Shown here piece by piece: positions 1 to 9,454 of a stretch of DNA of 64,000 nucleotides. The stretch is from positions 1 through 64,000 of the forward strand of contig NW_013657654.1 in NCBI RefSeq assembly GCF_000142905.1. Direction: 5' to 3'. The notes beneath the pieces are model-generated. The model made no database searches. It saw nothing but the letters and a program-made list of their open reading frames with translations, and was not told where the DNA came from. Made by a program: the position numbers and the translations under genes. This DNA comes from Thecamonas trahens ATCC 50062. Lineage: Eukaryota > Apusozoa > Apusomonadida > Apusomonadidae. How positions within the stretch are numbered: position 1 is the first letter of the stretch; each line of letters starts with the position of its first letter.

Positions 1-515
1 CCAACAGCAATCTCGAGCCACCCAGCCCCGACCCAGCCCCCTCAGCTCTCCCCTCCTCGCCGACCACCAGCCACCAGCCGCCGCCCGCTCGCCCGATCAG
101 GCCGACCTTCATCACCACCTAGCTCCTTCCCACCACCAGCCACGCTACCCACGACCACACCCAAGGTCATCACACATCCCACACTATCACTAGTATCAGT
201 ATCGCTGTCATCGATTCCCATCGACCTCGGCTCACTTTCGCGTCGACTTGTTTGCCCTAGGTGGTTGAGCACGCCCTCGACCGCCCCACCCCGCACACGC
301 CCCCCACCACACAAATTACAAGATATGTCCAATCTGATTTCTCTACTAGTCTACTACATACACACACTACGTTCTTGCACAGTCTCCAATCCACAGCTGC
401 TGTATTTCAGAATCCGAGTTCTGCCGGCTCAGGCCCAAGTTGTTGGCCCTGTGTCCCTTCGATGCTGCTGACCCCCCTCCCCGGGCCCATCTCCGACCCG
501 CACTCCCGACCATGT
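1..515 (+). repeat. Left copy of a ~0.5 kb direct duplication
   Basis: The sequence from base 1 to about 515 recurs from about 1452 to 1975 in the same orientation. It is highly similar with scattered substitutions and small indels; both copies share CCAACAGCAATCTC near the start and GGCCCTGTGTCCCTTCGATG near the end. The true left boundary lies outside the window because the similarity is already running at base 1. No transposon ends or coding domain are visible. Confidence 0.8.
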
Positions 516-1822
516 CCACCCACAACCACCACACCCACACTACACATACGCACTACACCTGCAAACGTATCCACCCACTCTCTGCTCCCCGATATTTACA
601 TCAGCCGACACCATCCCGTCAACTGCATGGCTGTCCGTCGCCTGCTGCTCGCCGCTGACCGCCGCCCGCTGCTGACCGACCACCGCCGGCACCACCTAGA
701 GCAGGCTAGCCATCGACGGAGCATCGGAGGCGATGCATACGGATAGCTATATCATTGGCAATGCCTACCAGTGCGCCCTCCAACCCAATCCTCCCCTCCC
801 TCCTCCGGCCTTGCCCATCACAGCCCCCGCCGGCCTGCTCATCACCAGCCGCCCCTGCCGCCGATCACCAAGCTAGACGACGAGGCCTGTGGGCTGGCCA
901 AGACAAGGAAGAACAAGAGAGGGCAAGGGCAAGCGATAGGCAATGCAGTGGTGGGCTAGAGTGCAGTGGTCTGCCTTCTCCTCCAATCACAAGCCATCGT
1001 CTCCATAGGCGTCCATCTCAATCCAATCCGTCCTCCCTCCTCGCCATCGCCGCCCAAGCCCCTCCACGCTCATCGCCCACACTCCACGCCTACCCATTAT
1101 CCTCATCTCACCCGCCCACATCCACCCGCAAGCCCAATCGCCATACCTACCGCCCCCTCCGCCCGCCATGCCTCCCACGTCACGACCCCCCTCATCCCCC
1201 CCTACTATACTCATTACGCCCCATCACCACAAACCACCACCCGCACCCCCTACTCCACCACCATACCTTCCATCCCAGCCACAACCCCCACCCACAGGTC
1301 ATGGTCATGCCCAACACCTTACCATCGCGCACCCCGCTTCCTCTTCCTCCTCATCTTCCTCCTCTCCTTACTTCAGCTCACCCCCATCCCCATCCCCGAC
1401 CCTGACACCCATACCCCTCAACCATCACATGCCAGACTGCCCAATCTCCAACCAACAGCAATCTCAAGCCACCCAGCCCCGATCACGCCCCTCAGCTGTC
1501 CCCGCCTCGCCGACCACCAGCCGCCAGCCGCCAGCCGCCTCCCGCTCGCCCGATCAGGCCCACCTTCATCACCACCTAGCTCCTTCCCACCACAACTTAC
1601 GCAACCCGCGACCACACCCAAGGTCGTCACTTGTCATGCACTATCACCAGTATCAATATTGCTGTCATCGATACCCATCGACCTCGGCTCATTTCCGCGT
1701 CGACTTGTTCTCCCTAGGTGGTTGTGCACATCCTCGACCGCTCCACCCCGCACACAACCCCACCACCGCCATTGCAAGATATGGCCGATCTGAATTCACT
1801 ACTACCCTACTACATACACACA
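1..1822. other. C-rich non-coding stretch with no convincing gene
   Basis: The plus strand is strongly C/A-rich with scattered CCCA, CATCC and CCTC runs. Frames are open on both strands only because of this composition, and the encoded peptides are Pro/His/Thr/Arg strings with no domain. The left and right ends of the stretch are copies of each other (see the two repeat entries). I see no RNA gene or promoter motif. The right end merges with the 3' end of the minus-strand Ala/Pro-rich gene. Confidence 0.6.
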
Positions 1823-1975
1823 CTACCCCCATGCTCGGTATCCAATCCACAGCTGCAGTATTCCGGAATCCGAGTTCTGCCACCTGAGGCCCAAGCTGTT
1901 GGCCCTGTGTCCCTTCGATGCTGCTGACCCCCCAGCCCCGGGCCCATCTCCAACCCCCACTCCCCACCATCTCCA
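1452..1975 (+). repeat. Right copy of the ~0.5 kb direct duplication
   Basis: This is the partner of 1-515. Divergence is mostly point changes plus short indels, so the duplication is old enough to have drifted but still aligns end to end. Its right third overlaps the 3' end of the minus-strand Ala/Pro-rich reading frame, so that protein's C-terminus is made of duplicated sequence. Confidence 0.8.
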
Positions 1976-3379
1976 CGCAGACCGGCAACGCACGTCGTCG
2001 CTCGCGTGGAGCGCCGTTTGCATATTTGCCAATGCGGCCTTGATCGTCGCTCGCGGATGGGCCCCCACGTCGACGGCGCGGGCCACTGATGCCACCGCCG
2101 AACAAGCAAGCACCACAAGTGGTCCCGTTGTCCAGTCCGAGTCGGGCCTTGACCGCATGATGCAGAGCATGAGCACGTACTCGACGAGAGGTTCGAGGTT
2201 CGCGCTGGGCGCAGGGGTGGCGGTGCGTGCAGGTGAGGCGGCAGGCGCACTGGACGCCGCCGGGGCAAGCGCAGGAGCGGGCGGCGCGGGCGCGGCCGGA
2301 CCAGGAAGAGCGGGCGCGGCAGTGGGCACAGGAGGCGCAGCGGACGCGGGTGGCGCGGGTGACGCGGCGGGGGCCGCGAGGGGCGCGGGCGCGGCCGGCG
2401 CGGGCGCGGGCGGTACTGATGCATCGGGAGCGGCCGGCGCAGGTGCAGCGGACGCGATAGACATGGTGGGCGTGGCAGGCGCAGGGTGCGGCGCGACGGG
2501 GGCAATGGATAGCACAGCTGCGGTTGGCGCGGGAGAAGTAGACGCGGGGACTGCAGCGATTGTGGCCGCATCAGGTGCAGCAGGCGCCACAGCAACCGCG
2601 AAAGGCGCGCCACCAGGTGCTGGAGCAGGTGCGAGAGCGGCCTGCGCGGGCGCGGCAGGGGCCGGCGCGAGAGGCGCGGGAGCTGCATCGGCCGCAGGAG
2701 GCGCGGCGGGAGTGACGGGCGCCACCGGCTGCGCCTGTTGCGCGGACGCAGGCGGCGCAAGCGCGGCTGGCGCAGACGCCGCGGTTGGAGTGAACGCCGC
2801 GGGCGCGGCGGCTGCGGCCGCAACAGGCGCGGCTGGCGGCACACCGAGCGCAGTCAGCGCGGCGGGGGCAGCGGGTTGCGCGCCAGCGGCCGACGAGGGA
2901 GACGCGGGCAAGGCAGACGTGGCGGGCGAGGTGAGGACAGGAGGCGTGCCGGACGCGGACGCACCCCTCGGCGACGCCGCCGCCAACCTCTTCTTCCGCT
3001 TCACCGGCGTCGCGTACCCGCACTCGAGCACCGAGCGCCGCCGCTTCTGCGCGCTCGGCGCCGCCCGCACCAGAAACGCCCGCAGCTCCTGCTCCCCGCC
3101 CGCTCCCTCCCCCAGCCGCAGCGCAAGCAAGTACTCGAAGTACTCGAGGTCTCCGTCCACAACACGCCCAAAGAGACCGTCCACCCGCGCCTCCGAGAGC
3201 CCGAGAACCGCTGCAGCCTCGTCGTCGCTCTCGCCTTCGCCGGACGAGCCTGAGTGCGTCGAGCGAGGGGAAGCCGGCGTCGAACACGACCTGGTAGGAG
3301 CGGCGAGCGATACACGGGAGCGCAGAGACGCGCTCGCTGATGAGGGAGGAGCGCCGTGTCGCGGCCCTCATGCGCGAGT
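1823..3379 (-). CDS. Ala/Pro-rich hypothetical protein
   Basis: Not recognised. The frame is open from about 3379 down to 1823. Its first ~110 residues look like real protein: an acidic linker (GEGESDDEAAAVLGLSE), then a compact segment (GDLEYFEYLLALRLGEG), then a basic KRKKR nuclear-localisation-like patch near 3000. About 250 residues of Ala/Pro linker follow, then a short hydrophobic helix-like stretch (VEYVLMLCIMRS) near 2150-2180. The C-terminus runs into duplicated C-rich DNA. The first ATG in this frame is at 3184, but sensible coding continues upstream of it, so the true start is probably in an unresolved upstream exon. The opposite strand is also open as Ala/Gly-rich sequence; I prefer the minus strand because only it has non-repetitive, protein-like ends. 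Confidence 0.4.
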
Positions 3380-3779
3380 AGCAGAACGCGGCAAGCTACG
3401 CCGAGGCGAGGTGCCAAAAGCCGTTACCCTCAACGCCCACGATGCCCTCTTTGGCGAGCCACATGGCGATGAGGCCACCCGTGAGCACGGTGTTCGAGCA
3501 GATGCTGCTCCGGGTGGTGGCGACTCGGAGGACGACCGCAGGGATGGCGACACGGCCCGGTTTCCGACTCGGACCCTCGCCGTCAGGGTGAGCGAACGGA
3601 TGCTCGACCCGTGAGGACAAAGTGGTCCTCTCAAGCTCGGGACCAGCTCGGGACAGGGCGTCGTCCGCCTCGCAGGCGCCGGCGCGGCCGCCGACTCCAC
3701 CACGTGTCTTCGCTCGCGCCTCAGCGGCCTCACCTCCGACCCGTCTTCACCCCTCCTCCTCCTCACCCGTGCTGTGGTA
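3380..3779. other. Possible upstream exons of the Ala/Pro-rich gene; otherwise unassigned
   Basis: On the minus strand, 3396-3620 encodes a plausible segment ending with GGLIAMWLAKEG and GNGFWHLASA. An in-frame TAG follows at 3396-3398. The same frame then stays open to about 3240 with another plausible segment (AFCYSRMRAATRR, YQVVFDAGFPSLDAL). Whether this is an exon pair with an unrecognised junction, or a decayed gene, cannot be settled. On the plus strand, the DNA just before 3780 is pyrimidine-rich and could be the leader of the Crinkler-like gene. Confidence 0.3.
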
Positions 3780-6122
3780 ATGGCGGCTGCCAAGCTGGAG
3801 ACGTCCTCCGCTATGGTGGACGTGCTCACGCGTGCGGTCACCGACGCGGCCGACCTCGTTTCTGGGCTCAGCGGCCAAGTGACGCAGCTGCGTGGCGAAG
3901 TGACGCAGCTGCGTGGCGAAGTGACGCAGCTGCGTGGCGAAGTGACGCAGCTGCGTGGCATTGTCATGCACAAGAGGGGCATCGTGATTTCTGGGCTCAG
4001 CGGCCAAGTGACGCAGCTGCGTGGCGAAGTGACGCAGCTGCGTGGCCGAGCTGCGTGTGGCCAAGAATGAGCTGTTTGCGGCGGAAGAGAAGCTGAAGGA
4101 GGCCTGAAGGAGGCGGAAGAGAAGGCTGAGGAGAAGCTGCCGCAGGCCGAGGAGAAGCTGCTTGCGGCCAAAGCCGAGCTGGTCGCAGCCAAAGCCGAGC
4201 TGGTCGCAGCCAAAGCCGAGCTGAGGGAAGCCGAGGAGAAGCTGCAGGCGGCAAAGTGGGAGAGTGTCCGGGAGAAAGCCCGCCCTTTGGACGTCATTTC
4301 CGCGCCGTCGAATGCCTCGGCGAAGACTGTGGAGGAGCACGTGCACCTGGAGGCTCTCTCGCCGGTGGGCGATCCGGCTTTCCTTGTTGCGCTTGCGGAC
4401 GGTGGGCTGCTGGCCGAGAACGAGGTGGGCGACATTGCTGCGCTCCGCACCGCGGTTTGGGACGGATCTGCGGGCGCTGGACTGCAGACAGCGCTTGCGT
4501 CGGCGCTCAAGGCGCGGCTGGGCGCGCTCTACTTTGCAGAGCGCGGACCCGGGGTCGCCGCCCTTCAACTCCGGAACTCTGAGGTCGCGTTCACCGGGCT
4601 GCTGGGCTCGGCGGTTGCGAGCGTGCTCGCGAGGGGCTTTCCGTGGGCCGTAGCGGTCACGGAAGCGGCCACGTGCGGTGTGCGCAACTCACGGGGCTCG
4701 CCAGCCAACCTCGTGGTCTACGGGCGGGCCGATGGGGAAGAGGGCCGTGCCACCACGGTCGAGCGCGAGAAGCTCCGTCCGAGCCTCGTGGTGGAGCTCG
4801 GGTCGTCGGCCAAGAACGTCCAGGCAGCGGCATACGCGCACAACCTTGCGATTTGCTACGGCGACGTGGAGCATCAGGTGCCGATGGCGACGCTGGAGGG
4901 GCCGCATCCGACGGCGTCGGACTTTACGTGGGCACGCTCACCCTCCGGGCGTTGTTGTCCGTCGGTTGCCGAGCGGGCAAGCGACGCGAGGACACGGACG
5001 ACGGTGCCGTTTGGGACGTGGGAGTATTCAGACCTCGACACGTTTTGCGAGGTGTTTGCTACGGCTTTTGTCGCCGGCCTCAGCGTGGTGGCTGCGACGG
5101 CGGACCTGTTGCTGACTGGGCGCAGGCCGCCTGTGGTGCTTGCGGGCGCCAACACGTGCATGGTGGCCTCGCGACGGGTGTACAAGTGGTTCCGGCCCTC
5201 GACAGCCTCGTCGCGCCGGATCAACTTGCCCATGTGGACAGCTCACTCGCCGGCGGCCGAGGCGCGCGTGCTCACTGAGAGCGGCGGCAGCGACGCTCCG
5301 CGCGTGCTTGTCACCACGTTTCTCGCCCACGAGTCGCACTCGTACGTCCGGGTCGGCCACTTTGTCTCGCTCATCGGCTGGCTCGAGGCCATGCGCCGCG
5401 ACTCGCTCGTCCACGGTGACATCCTGTTCCGCAACATCCGCTTCCCGGCTCCGATCGAGAGGCCCGTGTGCGACGTCATCGCCAGTGCTCTCGCGGCTCT
5501 CGACGACGGGGCGTACTTTGCCGCGGCCGTTGCGACGGCTCAGGCGGGCAAGGCCGCGGCGGACGCGCTGGCCGAGGTCCTGCGCCTGCTCGCCAACCCC
5601 TGCCTCGAAGCTGTCGCGGCGAGCAAGTCACTGCTGTACGCGGCACTGGCTGACGATGCAGACGGCGTCGTGGTGCCCGTGTGGCAGGCGGTGGTCATCG
5701 ACTACGATCTGGCGCGCTCGACGGACGAGGAGCCCCGGTACCCGCCAGGCTTTGTTGTGGACAAGAAGGAGTTGCCAGACGGGGCGCGGCACAAGGGCGC
5801 CAAGGGCAACCTGCCCATGGCGCCCGTCCATGACGTGTTTGCTGTCAAGGCTCTCCTCGAGCAGACTGTACCGAAGGACAGCGGCCTGCTGGCGGGTGCC
5901 TTGCACGGAGCCGTTGCCTTGGACGCGGTGCCCGAGACGCACTACTGCCGCGAGATGTGGAAGGCGACACGGGGGATCGGGCGGTTCGACGGTGACGGGT
6001 CGCAGTGGTGCACCGCTGCGCTCTCTGCGCTCGTGGGCATCCCGCTCGACACGAGGCTTGAGGTACAGCTCGATCCTAGCCCCAAGGCGTCGTCGTCGCC
6101 ACCCACCACTCCGCCAAAGTGA
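3780..6122 (+). CDS. Crinkler-like protein: coiled coil, REase-like domain and kinase-like domain (5' part interrupted)
   Basis: Two parts are visible. The 5' part (ATG at 3780) is a coiled coil of exact GEVTQLR heptads, then Glu/Lys/Ala-rich heptads to about 4285. The 3' part has a restriction-endonuclease-like segment (PSLVVELGSSAKNVQAAAYA, about 4780-4850) and then a kinase-like domain with catalytic loop HGDILFRN near 5410 and a DYD metal-binding motif (VVIDYDLAR) near 5700. This order matches the REase-plus-kinase Crinkler (CRN/CR) family. In those families the proteins act as nuclear effectors or as inter-organismal or transposon-linked toxins; the role here is inference. The Lys of the E-x-K nuclease motif is not seen. 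A TGA at 4068-4070 breaks the frame. It lies between a one-base insertion near 4046 and an 11-bp tandem duplication (4093-4103/4104-4114), which together restore the frame. There is no ATG between the TGA and the nuclease domain, so either the sequence carries errors here or the gene is damaged. Confidence 0.6.
3859..4047 (+). repeat. 21-bp heptad-encoding tandem repeat inside a 129-bp higher-order duplication
   Basis: The unit GTGACGCAGCTGCGTGGCGAA starts at 3879, 3900, 3921 and 3942, and again at 4008 and 4029. Each copy encodes one seven-residue coiled-coil heptad. The preceding TTTCTGGGCTCAGCGGCC also occurs twice, about 129 bp apart. Copies are essentially identical at the DNA level, so the array is recent or being homogenised. 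Confidence 0.9.
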
Positions 6123-6258
6123 GTGTCCAGCACCACCCTCATCGGCGAGAATGTGCGTAAGCGAGTCGAAGACTCGACGTATCCTTGCGCACCCGACGTA
6201 CCATGATGGACATTTCGAGGGGAAGTACTTGCTTCCGCCACGCAGCGGCCCTCCACGC

Positions 6259-9200
6259 CTACAACCTACCGCGGAGCAGAGCCGCCGCAACGGCACGCCG
6301 CAGCCCGGGAATGTCGCTCGGACCCACAACGATTTCAGCATCGGCGGCAACAAAAGCGGCAAACGCCAGCGCAAAGACCCCGCTGTCCGACAGGTTGGTC
6401 TGCTGCGGAAGGCCGACAGGTTTGACGACATGCCACTGCGACATGTCCAGCCTCCTGCCCGTCTCCTGCTCCACCTGCAGCGCCACATACTCCTTCAGCG
6501 CCTCTGCTAGCCCGCTGTCCACCTCGCCCGCCATCGAGTCGTAGAACGTGATCGTTTTGGGTCCAAGCTCAATAGCCACCGTGAACCAGTGGCTATTGTC
6601 CAAGTTGACCGGGACGATGATCTTGGCCAACGACATGATGCCGCCGTCGACGGCATTGCCGAGCCACTTGGACACCCTGCCATAGTTGAGCGTCCGCCTG
6701 TCGAGGTACAGAGCAGCGGCGAGGAACGAGTTGGTGAACCAGACCTTGTGCCGCGTGAACCTGTTGAAGTGAGCCTGCAGCAGCTCCATATACGCGTTGA
6801 CGATCCTGTCACTGAGCCACCCGCCAGGCTCGAGGCGGACAAAGTGAGCCCTGGTGAGGGTTATGTTGCCGACATCGGCCACGCCCCGCGCGGTACACGC
6901 TCGCATGACATGGTCCACCCTCTCCTCCTCGAAGGGGGATAGCGGGGGCTTGATGCAAGCGAGCCAGCCTCTGCGTGTCATGCGCTCGTCGGTACCGAGG
7001 AGCTTGGCGGCCTTGGACTTGGGCCCTGACTTGGCGGCAACCTCGCGCTTGCGCTTGCGCTTGGCCTCGCGCTTGAGGTGCTCGAACATGGGGACAACGT
7101 TGGGCTGGGCAGCGATCTCAGCCAGACTTGACTTGCCGCAGCCACCAAGACCGTTAAAATCTCCGGCCACCTTGCTCGCTCCCTTCAACAACTCACGGAC
7201 GACGGCAGCACGATTCGAGGGTAGTGGCACGTATGCAAGTTGGACTGGCTCGGGGGGGAGCTCGGGGGTCTTAGCCTCGGCCTCAGAGAGCTTCGCTCCC
7301 TCGGACTTGGGCTCGGGCTCGGTGTCGAGTAGCTTGACCTCACGCCTGAGCCGGCGATAGGCCTCAGGCCTGCGCTTGCACTTTCGCTTAAGCTCATGTC
7401 TCACGGCCTTGACGACCTCGAGCTTGAGCTCTCGCCTGAAAGGCTTAAAGGCCTTTGCCTTGGGCTCTGCGTCGGGGGGTTTGGTAGCCTCAAGCTTGGG
7501 TGGGGGCTCACCGTTGGCAAACTTTGCGACCTCAGGCTTGATCCCGACCTCGGCATCAATCGTCGAGAGCACCTTCAGCGAGCGAGTCGCCAGGTCTTCC
7601 AGCAACGCCTCGACAGAGTTCTGGTGCGCGTCATACGGTTCCAAGCCATGGTCAAGAAGCGCATAGGCTGTGGCCACGCGATCGACCTTGTCGGTTGGAG
7701 TGAGATGTCTGTGGCGCCAGGTCTGGAACTGGTGCTCTTGGTCTGGCCCTTGGAAGTAGCTGTACATGAGCTTGATGATGGGGTGGAGAGCAGACGCGGC
7801 AGACTCCGCTGCTTTTTGCATATCAGGCCTGGATGGATCATCTTGGAGCGCAGCATGGTCAGCCTCGGCAGCAGCAAGGAGGTCGTTGAGGTTCGCTAAC
7901 TTGTGGGGTGCAGGGAACGCTTTGAACGTAGCAAGCGAAAGGCTGCCATGGTTGAGGAACACTGGGAACACCTTGCAGTGGTTCGCCCGACAAAGTGCGG
8001 TCTTGGCCTCAGCCACAGCCCAGCGTGTGGCGAGAAAGTACGCCGAGACAATGATGAGGACGACACGCGAGGCCTTGACAATGTCAGCGCAGTCATCTGG
8101 GTATTCACACTGTATGCCGTCGAGTGAGCTGGTGTCCACAAAGACGCTGAGGGACTGGTCGACCCTCAGGATGCGATCACGGAGCGCAACCGCATAGCCC
8201 TTGTCGTAACTACCATGACATATGAAGACGTCATAGGTCTTGGTGGGTAAAGCGGATGACGATGGCGGCATGGAATCGCCATTAGAGTTGGGCGAGAACT
8301 CGCTTGGAGATGGCGGGAGAGGCATTGCAAGCGACGAAGTGGCGGCGACAATTGGCTTAGCAGCCTCTGGCTCGGGTTTTGACTCGGCGACGGCTTCACG
8401 CTCGCGCTTGGCCTCGCGCTTGGCCTTGCCTCCAGACTTGGCCATACTCTTCTTACGGAGATAGATATTCATGCTACGGGCGACGGTGACCTTGACCGCG
8501 TCCTTGTAGCCCATGCTGGCCAGGGTGTCGCTCGAGGCGCCGGGTTGGAAGCCCCGGCGGTGCCACACCATTGACCGCTTTCCAGACCCGAAAACTACAT
8601 CAAAGTACTTGCGGAGGCCATCAACGGCAGACTTGTGGCTCGACGGGCTCTTGCTGCCGCCAAACACCTGCTTCCACGCCGGCGTCCCCGCTGCCGACGC
8701 GCCCCACTTGCGCAGACCCTTGACCGAGAACGGCATGCCGTAGCTCTCCACCGTCTCACCCGGCGGAATGAGGTCAGGCCGCCACGCCACGTACTTGCTC
8801 GCCACACCACCGCCGTGCGCAGTGCCCTTGTTGAGCTCGGCGAGCAAGCCCTTCAGCCGCGCCTTCTCCTTCGGCTTGGGCCCGCGCTTCTTCCCCCCTT
8901 CTTCTCCTTCTCGCGCCGTCGCACGACGACCCTCTTCACACCAGGTGCAAGAGGCAGGGTAGGATCGACAAGCTCTGCCCACGTTGGTGTCTCGACGCCG
9001 GTAGCATCAGCCACCACGGCGACAATCCGAGTCGAAGCAAGGTTGATGGCCACGTCGGAGCGACCGAGGGTGAGATAGCTGGCGTTGTCCGCCTGCAGCA
9101 CCCACCCCGCTGCATACGCCCAGAAGCAAGCCGTACAGAGCAGGAGAGTTCGACGAGGCTTGCAGGGCGGCGTCACAGGCGTGTGGAGTGCGGCGGCCAC

Positions 9201-9371
9201 GACGCTGTTGCCTATCTCGGCGAGGGCAACCCCGCACGACGGACAGCTGGCGAACGGCGAGCCCGAAACCACCGGGGCGGCTATCCCCGGCCCGGCTTTG
9301 GGCGGGCGGAGGTCGGGGTAGAGGCGTGTCATGTGCTGCTGCCATATGGGGGGGAGTTCTGGTGTGGTGCC

Positions 9372-9374
<3 letters not shown>
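6259..9374 (-). CDS. TIR / P-loop / Ulp1-like (C48) fusion protein
   Basis: About 1,038 residues if one frame break is bridged. The ATG at 9374 is directly followed by coding sequence with CPSC (C44/C47) and CTAC (C80/C83) pairs, a zinc-ribbon-like spacing. After a basic linker comes an unrecognised domain (about 170-330), then a TIR domain (about 377-485) with box-1 YDVFICHGSYDK. Its RWAVAEAKTAL segment carries the Glu expected for a TIR NADase. A Lys/Glu-rich linker leads to a Walker A motif (GLGGCGKSS, about 740) of NB-ARC/NACHT type, but only ~100 residues follow before the Ulp1/SENP fold. There the His (NSHWFTVAI, codon 6589-6591), the Asp (FYDSM, 6538-6540) and the QQTN motif are present, but the nucleophile position reads DSGVF, Ser (6382-6384) instead of Cys. 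The frame switches at the C6 run 8893-8898, as if one base were missing. The gene converges on the Crinkler-like gene with 136 bp between stops. It could be an immune-type sensor with a dead SUMO-protease domain; that role is inference. Confidence 0.75.

Positions 9375-9453
<79 letters not shown>
9374..9453 (+). repeat. (TG)n then (GA)n microsatellite at the start codon of the TIR fusion gene
   Basis: About 32 TG units run from 9374 to 9437 and about 8 GA units follow. On the minus strand the ATG of the TIR/Ulp1 gene is formed by the last CA of the tract, so the microsatellite is its immediate 5' leader. If translation began further upstream, the tract would encode a His/Thr run. Confidence 0.95.

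Positions 9454-9454
<1 letters not shown>

Noticed and set aside
1899-3614. Long plus-strand Ala/Gly-rich frame opposite the Ala/Pro-rich gene
   Set aside because: It is the GC-rich antisense of the minus-strand Ala/Pro linker. It has no non-repetitive domain, and both ends lack protein-like character.
3879-4047. Possible CRISPR-like array
   Set aside because: The 21-bp units are contiguous with no spacers and encode coiled-coil heptads; the genome is eukaryotic.
4068-4070. TGA as a selenocysteine or recoded codon
   Set aside because: The flanking one-base insertion and 11-bp duplication explain the stop, and TGA is used as an ordinary stop elsewhere (Ku70, COQ2, TPP1).
3368-4510. Minus-strand Ser-rich 380-codon frame across the Crinkler-like gene
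   Set aside because: It consists of antisense of the 21-bp heptad repeat (repeated Arg-Ser-Cys-Val-Thr) and of the nuclease region, so it is a shadow frame.
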